DNA from: Microcaldota archaeon
GTDB taxonomy: Archaea; Micrarchaeota; Micrarchaeia; Micrarchaeales; CABMGC01
Direction of reading: 5' to 3'
NCBI GenBank assembly: GCA_021845465.1
Contig: JAKBRL010000014.1
Coordinates: 1 to 28,225 of the forward strand
Length of the DNA: 28,225 nucleotides
Position numbers and translations under genes: made by a program. Every line of letters begins with the position of its first letter. Within the stretch, counting starts at the first letter, position 1. Shown one piece after another: positions 8,552-16,150 of the stretch. Below the pieces are notes generated by a model. The model saw nothing but the letters and a program-made list of their open reading frames with translations, did no database searches and was not told the origin of the DNA.

Positions 8552-9139
8552 ATGGTATTCATACTTGTTCAGAGGAAATTTATTGATGGATTTGGATTTG
8601 ATGCGGATATTTTAGTATTTATTTGTCTTTTTATCGGGATTCTGGCTCTTTCTGAACAATCCGGTGAGACGCTTAGCGGCATTATAATTAACGCGTTTCC
8701 TAAATGTTTATATATTTATCTTAGTAAAAGATTTATACTAAAGTATAAAGATGATTACTTGGATATAAATATAAATAATGGCAAGATAGTAAGAAAAATA
8801 CTGCTGAAGACAACAGTGGCAATGTTAATAGGCTTTGGAATAATATTCAGAATGGTAAATGCGGAATATATTTCACTAGATATTCTTGGAACTATACAGA
8901 ACATACAGCTACTCCTCATGCAGATAGGTCCCGCATTCAGCGCTATGCTTTTTGTTCTTGGAGGCATATTTTACGCTGTTGGGCAGTTGTTTCCTTCTTA
9001 CAAGAGGGCAAGCCTGCATACTATGGCCATAGACATTATAATAGGCGCGGTGGTTGTCGCGGTTCTTTCTGTTGCTTCCACCAATCTTGCAATTGCATCG
9101 ACACACATACTCTCCAATTTTACCTCAAACACACTGTGA
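8552..9139 (+). CDS. VirB2/TrbC-like membrane protein, candidate T4SS pilin
   Basis: The open frame encodes 195 residues. Its C-terminal 105 residues resemble VirB2/TrbC pilins: a basic stretch (KIVRKILLK), a hydrophobic signal-like segment ending RMVNA, then two membrane helices (about 128-150 and 160-185) joined by the short basic turn PSYKRAS. A TATA-like box at 8707-8717 inside the open frame and an in-frame TTG at 8759 suggest a shorter product of 126 residues (M at 8759, cleavage after VNA). The first 69 residues may therefore not be translated. The gene heads a nine-gene rightward run and is four bases from the VirB6-like gene. The VirB2 assignment rests on topology and context, not on clear sequence identity. 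Confidence 0.6.
   Translation: MVFILVQRKFIDGFGFDADILVFICLFIGILALSEQSGETLSGIIINAFPKCLYIYLSKRFILKYKDDYLDININNGKIVRKILLKTTVAMLIGFGIIFRMVNAEYISLDILGTIQNIQLLLMQIGPAFSAMLFVLGGIFYAVGQLFPSYKRASLHTMAIDIIIGAVVVAVLSVASTNLAIASTHILSNFTSNTL
8707..8717 (+). promoter_or_regulatory. Possible internal TATA box for the T4SS-like operon
   Basis: TTTATATATTT is the best TATA match near the start of the secretion-like cluster and lies about 42-52 bases before the alternative TTG start at 8759. If used, transcription would begin inside the longest open frame. Confidence 0.35.
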
Positions 9140-9143
9140 ATAG

Positions 9144-10196
9144 ATGGCAAATCTTCTTTTAGGATACCAAGGATACGCGATATCCGTATATATAATAAGT
9201 ATTATGATAGCCGTAAGCGGATTTTCACTGGGAATTGGCTATGCGCTTAACGAGAAAAAATTTAAGGAGTTTGGAAAGGAGGAGCTTTACCAATCGATAA
9301 TAAACGGCATATTAGTTGGCGCACTCATTCTGCTTTTTACGCCTTCTGGAATTATTGGGGGCATGATAAATTCCTTGGTTGTTGTCAATGGCACAAAAAT
9401 AACATGTTTAGGATATATGAACTCAAATCCGTCCATATGCCTCTCCTATGATTATCTTGCAGGCTCTGGAGATTACACATTTATGGGAAAAGAGCATCAG
9501 CCGATATTTTCAATGGTTTCGAATACCATTACGTCACTTTTAGCCCTAAATGCAGTAGTAGGTGCAATTTCTTCAGTTAAAATAAACCTTGAATTTGTAC
9601 AGTTCTCTTTCAGTTATGTTTTTTTGCCTGTAATAACCGAGATACAATACATAATCAAGATACTTAGCACGGTAGCTATAAGTGTGTTGGTCCAGGCTGC
9701 AGTTTTATCCTTTGTTGCTGTAGGAGCATTGAGTATAATGCTGCCGTTGGGGCTTATACTAAGATCATTTTATCCCACTAGAAAACTTGGTGGGTTTTTT
9801 ATAGCAGTAAGCATAGGTCTGTATGTTGTATTGCCTCTTTCATACCTTTTTAATATGGCAATATCTAGCTCATTTCTCCAAAGTGCTTCTTCATCTGGAA
9901 TAGCAAATGTAACATATTCGGCAGTCTCTGTTGAGAACCAGTTGTTTTCTTCCAACAGTTATTATAATAGTACAAAGGAGAATAGCATTATAGGAAAAAT
10001 ATCCGGAGCAGTAACCTCTCTGCAGAATAATATTGCGCTTCTTTTTGATAAGATATTCTCAGCTGTAGCATACTTTATAGTCTATACTTTCATACTTCCT
10101 GCTTTCAGCCTTATAATAACAGGAATATCTATAAGAGAACTTTCTGAATTGCTTGGAAGCGAAGCTTCCTTTGGCAAGTTTTATATTTTGGGATAA
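9144..10196 (+). CDS. VirB6/TrbL-like polytopic membrane protein
   Basis: This 350-residue protein has about seven hydrophobic segments (near residues 12-30, 50-72, 130-150, 170-190, 190-212, 225-245 and 305-335) separated by an outside-type loop with two cysteines around 90-105 and a Ser/Asn-rich stretch around 250-285. Position just after a VirB2-like gene and just before the VirB4-like genes, with spacings of 4 and 3 bases, fits the inner-membrane channel component VirB6/TrbL. Sequence alone does not prove the family. It probably forms the membrane pore through which the neighbouring ATPases drive substrate. Confidence 0.6.
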   Translation: MANLLLGYQGYAISVYIISIMIAVSGFSLGIGYALNEKKFKEFGKEELYQSIINGILVGALILLFTPSGIIGGMINSLVVVNGTKITCLGYMNSNPSICLSYDYLAGSGDYTFMGKEHQPIFSMVSNTITSLLALNAVVGAISSVKINLEFVQFSFSYVFLPVITEIQYIIKILSTVAISVLVQAAVLSFVAVGALSIMLPLGLILRSFYPTRKLGGFFIAVSIGLYVVLPLSYLFNMAISSSFLQSASSSGIANVTYSAVSVENQLFSSNSYYNSTKENSIIGKISGAVTSLQNNIALLFDKIFSAVAYFIVYTFILPAFSLIITGISIRELSELLGSEASFGKFYILG

Positions 10197-10199
10197 TTT

Positions 10200-10928
10200 A
10201 TGGATAAGAAAACAGAGGATAAAAAAGTATATGCTTACATGCTTTATGGACTTGGGGCTTTCACGATTTTATGTTCAGTCTTTTTTTCAAATATGTATTT
10301 AGTGGTATTTACTTCGATTATAATTTTTTCCTCTGTTGTATATTTTAATAGCGGGCATATAATAAACAATTTGATTCTCAGAAAATCCGCAATAATAGAG
10401 ATGTGCAATGGATTCTGGCTTTCCCATAATCTTAATTCGATGGTAAAAAAGACTGATGAAGGATATGTAGCAGTTGCTATGGCAGTTATAATTCCTGAAG
10501 GGAAGAAACTTATAGACAATGGCAGGGTCAAAGAAATTATAGAAAGCATAAGATTGCCTTTTGAATTTAGAATCACGCTTACTGAAGTTGATAGCAAGAG
10601 GCTTTGTGATGCGATTGAAACAAAACGAAGGATGAAAGAAATATTGCTTTCTAGGACAGATCCTGGCAAGCACGACAAAATAAATTCATTAAAGAGAGAA
10701 ATAGACATCCTTGAAAGTGAAATGGGCAGCATCAGATCCGGAGGAAGGGCTTTGGATATGTTTGTCAGGGTTTTTGCTTTTGCAAATTCCGGAAGTGAAA
10801 TTGAAGCTTCTCGTGAAGCCTATTCGAATATTATACAGATAGGAGATTCGTTCTCTGCTGCATTGGGAGTAAAATATGAAATTGTCAGGGGGGAGGAACT
10901 TGTTAATTTAATTGGGGGTTTCGTATGA
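10200..10928 (+). CDS. VirB3-VirB4 N-terminal-like protein (separate N part of a split VirB4)
   Basis: The 242 residues begin with two membrane helices (about 11-30 and 32-52), as in VirB3/PrgI, followed by a soluble alpha/beta region with a charged coiled-coil-like helix (about 130-180) and VRVFAFANSGSEIEASREA, which resembles the N-terminal VirB4 (CagE/TrbE) domain before its ATPase domain. The protein ends where that domain normally joins the ATPase, and its TGA overlaps the next ATG (ATGA at 10925-10928), so the two parts are translationally coupled. I infer that this gene and the next together do the job of a VirB3-VirB4 fusion. No frameshift slippery run is visible at the junction. Confidence 0.55.
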   Translation: MDKKTEDKKVYAYMLYGLGAFTILCSVFFSNMYLVVFTSIIIFSSVVYFNSGHIINNLILRKSAIIEMCNGFWLSHNLNSMVKKTDEGYVAVAMAVIIPEGKKLIDNGRVKEIIESIRLPFEFRITLTEVDSKRLCDAIETKRRMKEILLSRTDPGKHDKINSLKREIDILESEMGSIRSGGRALDMFVRVFAFANSGSEIEASREAYSNIIQIGDSFSAALGVKYEIVRGEELVNLIGGFV

Positions 10929-12061
10929 GAAAGAATTTTATTACAGGATCTCTGTTTGCATCTGGAATAGTTATAATTCCAAATACAAATGAACATGAAG
11001 GGAATGAGGCAATTGAGTATTCAAAAGGGGGAGTTTTTGTAGGAAGATCGTTGGAGCATTCTATGCCATTTTTCCTGAATTTTAGATCTCTTTTAAATCC
11101 GCACACATTTATACTTGGAATGAGTGGAAGCGGAAAGACGTATCTTATGAAGAGCCTTATGCTCAAAATTTATTCTTTATTGGAGTGTAGGATAGTAGTG
11201 ATAGATCTTAACGGAGAATATGCTGAGCTTTCAGGCATGGTAGGGGATGATTTTCCTTCAGAACCGGATCGTTTGTTCAGAATTGAAGATCATGAAGGAA
11301 ATAAAGAAAGTTATGGAATTGTTTATTACGATCTGAAAAATCTTGAAGAAAAAGAGAAGATTAGAAGGGTTTCCAATCTTTTAAATAGGATAGACAAGGA
11401 TATGAGATTTTGCAAGGCCGATGGAAATTTGAGAATTTTCATATTCCTGGATGAAGCGTGGAAATTCTTAAAAGAGAAAAATAGCCTTGAGAGTATAGTC
11501 AGAGAAGGAAGGAAATACGGAGTGGGGCTTGTCATGGCATCACAGATGATTGAAGATATTGATATACCGATGCTCTACAATTCAGCAGTATTATTTGTCT
11601 TTAGGATTCAGAACAAAAACAGTCTTAATAAACTTTCAAAGAGTTATGAGCTTGATGAAAAAACATTAAGTAAGATACAGAATCTTGAAGTTGGAGGATG
11701 TTTTGTGGTACAGACGTATAAATCAAAAAGGAGAGATGCGTTTTTTATAAAACAGGTAATAGGAGTAAAGCTCAGAAATTATCTTATTATTTTATTTGGA
11801 GATGACATGGTAGAAGTAGAATATAGTAGATTTAGGAAGATGGTAGATGAACTTGCCAGAGAAGATCCTTCTGATTTGATGAGGAGAATTTCTGCGGAAA
11901 AAGAGATAGAACTTTCATACCTTGTAACATATCTGATCAAACTTAAAGCAGACAGGAGGAAGATACTGAGATGTCTCATAAAGCTGAAGATACCCGAAGA
12001 AGACATATCAGACGCTTTTGCCATTGCGATAGTTAAAGGTGATGTAGATGTTGAAAAGTAA
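10925..12061 (+). CDS. virB4: VirB4-like ATPase domain (HerA/FtsK superfamily)
   Basis: This 378-residue P-loop ATPase has Walker A GMSGSGKT (65-72) and Walker B IFIFLDEAW (171-179, D176-E177). It also has VVIDLNGEYAEL just after Walker A, and REGRKYGVGLVMASQ followed by LYNSAVLFVFRI, the usual VirB4/TraC order. A C-terminal helical region (about 300-378) follows. VirB4 ATPases power pilus assembly and transport in type IV secretion. The usual N-terminal domain is missing here and is supplied by the preceding overlapping gene. The 3' end overlaps the next gene by 14 bases. Family membership in the HerA/VirB4 group is solid; the specific transport substrate is unknown. Confidence 0.8.
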   Translation: MRKNFITGSLFASGIVIIPNTNEHEGNEAIEYSKGGVFVGRSLEHSMPFFLNFRSLLNPHTFILGMSGSGKTYLMKSLMLKIYSLLECRIVVIDLNGEYAELSGMVGDDFPSEPDRLFRIEDHEGNKESYGIVYYDLKNLEEKEKIRRVSNLLNRIDKDMRFCKADGNLRIFIFLDEAWKFLKEKNSLESIVREGRKYGVGLVMASQMIEDIDIPMLYNSAVLFVFRIQNKNSLNKLSKSYELDEKTLSKIQNLEVGGCFVVQTYKSKRRDAFFIKQVIGVKLRNYLIILFGDDMVEVEYSRFRKMVDELAREDPSDLMRRISAEKEIELSYLVTYLIKLKADRRKILRCLIKLKIPEEDISDAFAIAIVKGDVDVEK

Positions 12062-12716
12062 ATTTCTAGTAAGCAGAATTGCTATTGGAGTTAAGATGAA
12101 TGGGAAATTCTTTTCCACAATCAAAAAGATAGAAGAATATCCTAGACTCAAGTGTATAAGAAAGGGAACAGAAAGGGAATATATTATTGGTGAAGAAGTA
12201 GATGATCATTATTTTACAGTAAGCTTTTCAAGAGAAAGGGTAGTCTTTCAGATTTTTTCGCTTGAGTTGCCCCAATATTATATGCATGATGGGCTTTTGA
12301 GACTTTTAAGCATTCTTGCTTTCTTAAAAGATCACTATTCAGCTAATTTTGAAGATATTTATCCACATATAATTGGAGTTTTAGGCTCAGGCAGAATGGC
12401 TAGCATTTTTGAAAAGATAGAAATATTTCAGACGGAAGGCAGGGAAACGGATATAATTCTTGCAAAAAGGATAAACATGCTCCATGATGAGAATAAAAAA
12501 TTAGGCATGGATTTTTCTAAAATAAAATCTACTTCTATATCATTGCTATCGAAATACATACAGGAAAAATATTGCGATAAACTTCGAATTAAAACAATAG
12601 TAGAAGAAACAGGATTTAATGAGGAAGATGTACTTTCCGCGATAAAGAGATTGGAAGATTCGGGTTATAGAAAAATTCTCTTACGAGATGGTAATTACTC
12701 TTTGGTGAGAACATGA
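12048..12716 (+). CDS. Unknown protein of the T4SS-like cluster, C-terminal helix-turn-helix-like
   Basis: I do not recognise this 222-residue soluble protein. The first half is mixed alpha/beta with basic strands (GKFFSTIKKIEEYPRLKC), and the middle is helical. The last 60 residues (KTIVEETGFNEEDVLSAIKRLEDSGY) look like a winged helix in which a short helix pair precedes a beta hairpin. It overlaps the VirB4-like gene by 14 bases and the next gene by 4, so it is coupled to the secretion genes. It could be an adaptor or a regulator of the cluster. Confidence 0.7.
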   Translation: MLKSKFLVSRIAIGVKMNGKFFSTIKKIEEYPRLKCIRKGTEREYIIGEEVDDHYFTVSFSRERVVFQIFSLELPQYYMHDGLLRLLSILAFLKDHYSANFEDIYPHIIGVLGSGRMASIFEKIEIFQTEGRETDIILAKRINMLHDENKKLGMDFSKIKSTSISLLSKYIQEKYCDKLRIKTIVEETGFNEEDVLSAIKRLEDSGYRKILLRDGNYSLVRT

Positions 12717-13192
12717 GTTTATCTATTGGTTATTTCTGGAACTTCATACCGATACCACTGGGTATCTTATTTTTTTACATGGTCAGATCGTTTAAGATAT
12801 CGAAAGAGACCATAAAGGTGTATCTGAATAAAGTAGAGTATACTGGAAATCTGCCCTATAACAATAATCCGAAAATGGAAAATGAGGAAGACCCATATCC
12901 TAAGGATCTTTTTGATATGTTCGGAAAGGAAGAGCTTATCGTTAATGGATTGTTGAGTAAGAAAACAGATGATGATTATAAGCCTCTCTGCAGAAAAGAA
13001 CTTGGTATTCTTGATTTTAGGTCTGGAGATCCTTTAAAACCTTCCACCGATTCCATTTCCGGAGATAGAATCATTATATTTTCTGCAGATCGGAGAGAAT
13101 TTTTAGATAGGATACTTAGGTTTGACCCATTTTCTGGATTTCTTTTACATTATGTTTTGGCTTCTAAACTAAGAATTGTTACTATTAGTTAG
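12713..13192 (+). CDS. Unknown protein with one N-terminal membrane helix
   Basis: The 159-residue product has a single hydrophobic helix (about 6-24, YFWNFIPIPLGILFFYMV) followed by a basic then acidic, Pro/Asn-rich segment and a folded-looking C-terminal part. It starts in a 4-base ATGA overlap with the upstream gene. With an N-terminal anchor and a soluble domain it has a VirB8- or VirB5-like shape, but no sequence match supports either name. It is probably part of the same membrane complex. Confidence 0.65.
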   Translation: MSLSIGYFWNFIPIPLGILFFYMVRSFKISKETIKVYLNKVEYTGNLPYNNNPKMENEEDPYPKDLFDMFGKEELIVNGLLSKKTDDDYKPLCRKELGILDFRSGDPLKPSTDSISGDRIIIFSADRREFLDRILRFDPFSGFLLHYVLASKLRIVTIS

Positions 13193-13199
13193 TGATTGA

Positions 13200-13379
13200 A
13201 TGAATATTGTTGTTGGTTTTCTTTTGTCTACAGCGAAGATAAGTGCAATGGTTTCAAGTTTTTTAATAGACGCTGCCTTACTTTCCAATAGGAAAAATAG
13301 AAAAGCCTTGATTAACAAGAGTATAGGTTTCTCAGTTCTGTTTGCATTTTCTTTTATTATTTATGAGGTGATGAAATAG
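13200..13379 (+). CDS. Small 59-residue membrane protein in the T4SS-like cluster
   Basis: An ATG-started frame of 60 codons fills the gap between the neighbouring genes, seven bases after the preceding stop. It encodes MNIVVGFLLSTAKISAMVSS at the N-terminus, a basic loop NRKNRKALINK (about 32-42) and a second hydrophobic helix (GFSVLFAFSFIIYEVM). Two helices with a basic loop between them are the layout of small VirB2/VirB3-type proteins. The snug fit in an operon with no other gene in the gap is the main support. Confidence 0.55.
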   Translation: MNIVVGFLLSTAKISAMVSSFLIDAALLSNRKNRKALINKSIGFSVLFAFSFIIYEVMK

Positions 13380-13426
13380 AATTTGTTGAACATTATATTC
13401 AGAAAATCAGGAAAGATTATACTATT

Positions 13427-13645
13427 TTGAAATTTGCGACAGCTTTGGGAAATGTGGAGTTGGGTATTTTGGCAATAGGATTAATTCTGGATTTTAAGCT
13501 TTGGTATACCCTATTATTTTCTATCACAGGCATAATAATCACCTGTTTTTCATACAGGAAGATAAAGACAATTAAAAGTTCTGAGATGTTTTCTTTGGTT
13601 TTAATTAATTTTTTGATGTTGTTTGCAGTGATTTTTGTATTGTGA
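13427..13645 (+). CDS. Small polytopic membrane protein, start uncertain
   Basis: The frame encodes about 72 residues with three hydrophobic segments (GNVELGILAIGLILDF, WYTLLFSITGIIITCFSY and MFSLVLINFLMLFAVIFVL) separated by a Lys-rich loop. No ATG is available: the best start is the TTG at 13427. The frame stays open back to 13367 with an amphipathic, protein-like stretch (EIEFVEHYIQKIRKDYTI), so a non-standard upstream start is possible. It ends four bases before the ATG of the large ATPase gene. Function is unknown; context suggests a component of the secretion complex. Confidence 0.5.
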   Translation: MKFATALGNVELGILAIGLILDFKLWYTLLFSITGIIITCFSYRKIKTIKSSEMFSLVLINFLMLFAVIFVL

Positions 13646-13649
13646 GTTG

Positions 13650-15887
13650 ATGGTTTTAGAAATTTTTGAGATAGAGGCAGTTCCAGAAAAATTTGACACT
13701 GGGCTTTTTCTTGATTCGATGTTAGGGTTGCAGTTTATGCTAATTCATAGGTTTAAGGAAAGCAGGTCTTTTATAGTCTCGGAAGATTATAGAATAGGGG
13801 AGAGGGTTTCTTATACAGTATTAGGAATAAGATTGAAGAATTTGCAGAATTATGAATTACGGGTTCGGAATCCTAAGACATTGATAGCATTTGATACAAG
13901 AGATGTGAAGGATAAGGAAGGCCCAATATTGGATAATATACATAGAGTATTAGAAGGTATTTCTTCTGATCTTATATTATCATTTGTCCCCTCTTCTGAA
14001 AGAGACATAATGGCTTTGAAAGAACAGGTGGAGGAGCTTGCCAGCAGTGATAAAATTCGTGTGTCTAAGAATTTTGGGGATAAACGTTTGGGAGAAGACT
14101 CAGGATCCATACAAAGCGAACTTTATTATGATTCGGGAAAAAGAAAAATAACGCTCGCAGTTTTGAATAATTTAAATGATATAATGGTAAAAAATGGAAT
14201 TGGATACAAGTTAAATCTGATATTGACAGATGGAAGTGATTCTTCTTTGGAAAATTACTTGTCTTCTAAGATGTTAGTTTTAAGTGAGAAAAAACTTAGA
14301 TCGAATACACTAGAAGGAATATGGAATGAGGTTAGAAATTGCGACTCACTTCCTATCTCTTATAGAAATGCGGAATTTTTGATAAACTTTCCAGATAAGA
14401 TTAGAAGGGTGAAAATAATAAAGACGGAGATTAATAAGGATAGTGAAAACATAAATGGAATATCACTCGGTTCTTATGTTGATGGTTCTGTCAGGGAAGA
14501 TAGGAATGTGATTAAGATAGACCCATCAACACTTAATCTAGGTATGCTTATAACGGGTTTGCCTGGCACAGGCAAGACATTTGCCGCTATGAATATATTA
14601 GGTCAACTAGAAAGGACTGGTAGCCACATTGCAATAATAGCGCCAACGGAAGAATGGGGAGCTTTTGCAAATAAGATAGGAGTCAGGGTATTGAAGTTCC
14701 ATAATGAAAATTTTAAGATTAATTTTTTCAGATGTGAAAATAGATACAATAAAGAAAAATTCTATGAGAATCTTGCAATGCTTCTTGCACATGCATCTAA
14801 TGCTGGACCATATAAAAATTCCATGGAGAAATGTCTGCTTTCTGCATTTAGCAAGGTTTATTCTGAGTCGCTTGATCCTGATCCAAACTATGTATATGAG
14901 AAGATAGAAGAGGCAATTATAGAGAACCATGGAAAAAGAAACAATACAGGGATAAGGTATAGCAAACATGGTGAGAATATAAGGGCAGCGCTGCAGAACC
15001 TGAGATTAATATTATTGAAACCCCAGTTTGCATACAATGATGGATTGGAATTGTTTAAAATTATAAGGGAAGGCGTAGTCTTTGATCTTTCAGGAATAAG
15101 CAATAATATGAAGTCCTTTTTTTATGCACTTACATTAAACCAGATTTATTCGTTTGCCGACTTAATTAACGAAAAAGGCAATGATGAACTAAGGATGGTC
15201 ATATGTCTTGAAGAGGCGCAACTAATCTTTGATTCTGATGAACAATCGGCAGCAATGCTTGACTTAAGGCAGAGAATTCAGGATTTCAGAAAAAGAGGAA
15301 TAGGAGTAATGCTCATAACACACAGTGTCACAGATATAAACCTTAGGATAAGGAGGTTATGCCAGAACAAGATTTATTTCAGACAGAGCGCAGATGTGGT
15401 AAAGTATGCTGCAAATGACCTTATATTTGAAGGAGAGGAGGCCGAGGAACTTGAAGAACGGCTTAAAATGCTTGAGTATAGAATATGTGTAGTAAATTAT
15501 GTAAGCTCGGAAAAGAAGATTAAGAAACCTGAGAAATCGTTATTCTTAAAGATACCGGAATATTTTTTGCAAGAAGAGGATATCGATACTAAAACACGTG
15601 AAGTAATAAATAGGAAAGCAACCAAAATAAATCTAATTAGGAATGGAGAACATGTCAGAGACATGCAAACTCCTATAGAAATAAGGTATCTTGGAGAGCA
15701 TGTAATTTCTGTTTTTGCGGATAAAGATGGCCAGATTTTAATTGAAAATTTGCTTGAACAGAAGAAATATAAGATGACCATTCCTGGAAAAACAAAAAGG
15801 AGTGCTAGGGTTTTTGATTTTTATGGAGGATGCAGGGTAGACATAGACATAGGAGATCAGGAAAGGGAGGATAAGATTAAAAGTTGA
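13650..15887 (+). CDS. HerA/VirD4-like ATPase with unusual C-terminal domain
   Basis: This is a 745-residue protein from the ATG at 13650 (a TTG at 13635 overlaps the previous gene). The N-terminal 290 residues form an alpha/beta region without membrane helices. The ATPase core follows, with Walker A GLPGTGKT (303-310) and Walker B MVICLEEAQLIF (about 516-527). RQRIQDFRKRGIGVMLITHS and IRRLCQNKIYFRQ come next, the arrangement of DUF87/HerA-type and conjugation-type ATPases. The last 110 residues are an extra beta-rich domain (IEIRYLGEHVISVFADKDG). It is the second motor of the cluster and could act as the coupling protein that feeds substrate to the channel, but classical VirD4 has N-terminal membrane helices that are absent here. 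A single-copy HerA of DNA repair is the alternative, made less likely by the gene's position at the end of this operon and by its extra domain. Confidence 0.75.
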   Translation: MVLEIFEIEAVPEKFDTGLFLDSMLGLQFMLIHRFKESRSFIVSEDYRIGERVSYTVLGIRLKNLQNYELRVRNPKTLIAFDTRDVKDKEGPILDNIHRVLEGISSDLILSFVPSSERDIMALKEQVEELASSDKIRVSKNFGDKRLGEDSGSIQSELYYDSGKRKITLAVLNNLNDIMVKNGIGYKLNLILTDGSDSSLENYLSSKMLVLSEKKLRSNTLEGIWNEVRNCDSLPISYRNAEFLINFPDKIRRVKIIKTEINKDSENINGISLGSYVDGSVREDRNVIKIDPSTLNLGMLITGLPGTGKTFAAMNILGQLERTGSHIAIIAPTEEWGAFANKIGVRVLKFHNENFKINFFRCENRYNKEKFYENLAMLLAHASNAGPYKNSMEKCLLSAFSKVYSESLDPDPNYVYEKIEEAIIENHGKRNNTGIRYSKHGENIRAALQNLRLILLKPQFAYNDGLELFKIIREGVVFDLSGISNNMKSFFYALTLNQIYSFADLINEKGNDELRMVICLEEAQLIFDSDEQSAAMLDLRQRIQDFRKRGIGVMLITHSVTDINLRIRRLCQNKIYFRQSADVVKYAANDLIFEGEEAEELEERLKMLEYRICVVNYVSSEKKIKKPEKSLFLKIPEYFLQEEDIDTKTREVINRKATKINLIRNGEHVRDMQTPIEIRYLGEHVISVFADKDGQILIENLLEQKKYKMTIPGKTKRSARVFDFYGGCRVDIDIGDQEREDKIKS

Positions 15888-16150
15888 ATTACCTTCATCA
15901 ATGCACATAATGTATATTTTATATTTGAAGACAGGTTTTGTAAGATTTAATGTCTGAAAGCCTCCAAAAAGGTTGAACAGAGTTGATAAGGTATATTGGA
16001 ATAGAAAATTGTAGAAATTGTATTCCGGATTTTATTAAGAAATAGATTAGTGGAGTGGGGGGGTGGAATTTTCTGATTTTAAACACACAGTAATTACCCA
16101 TCCGCTTGCGTATAATAAATATTATCTTTTATTTTTAGACACAAATACCT

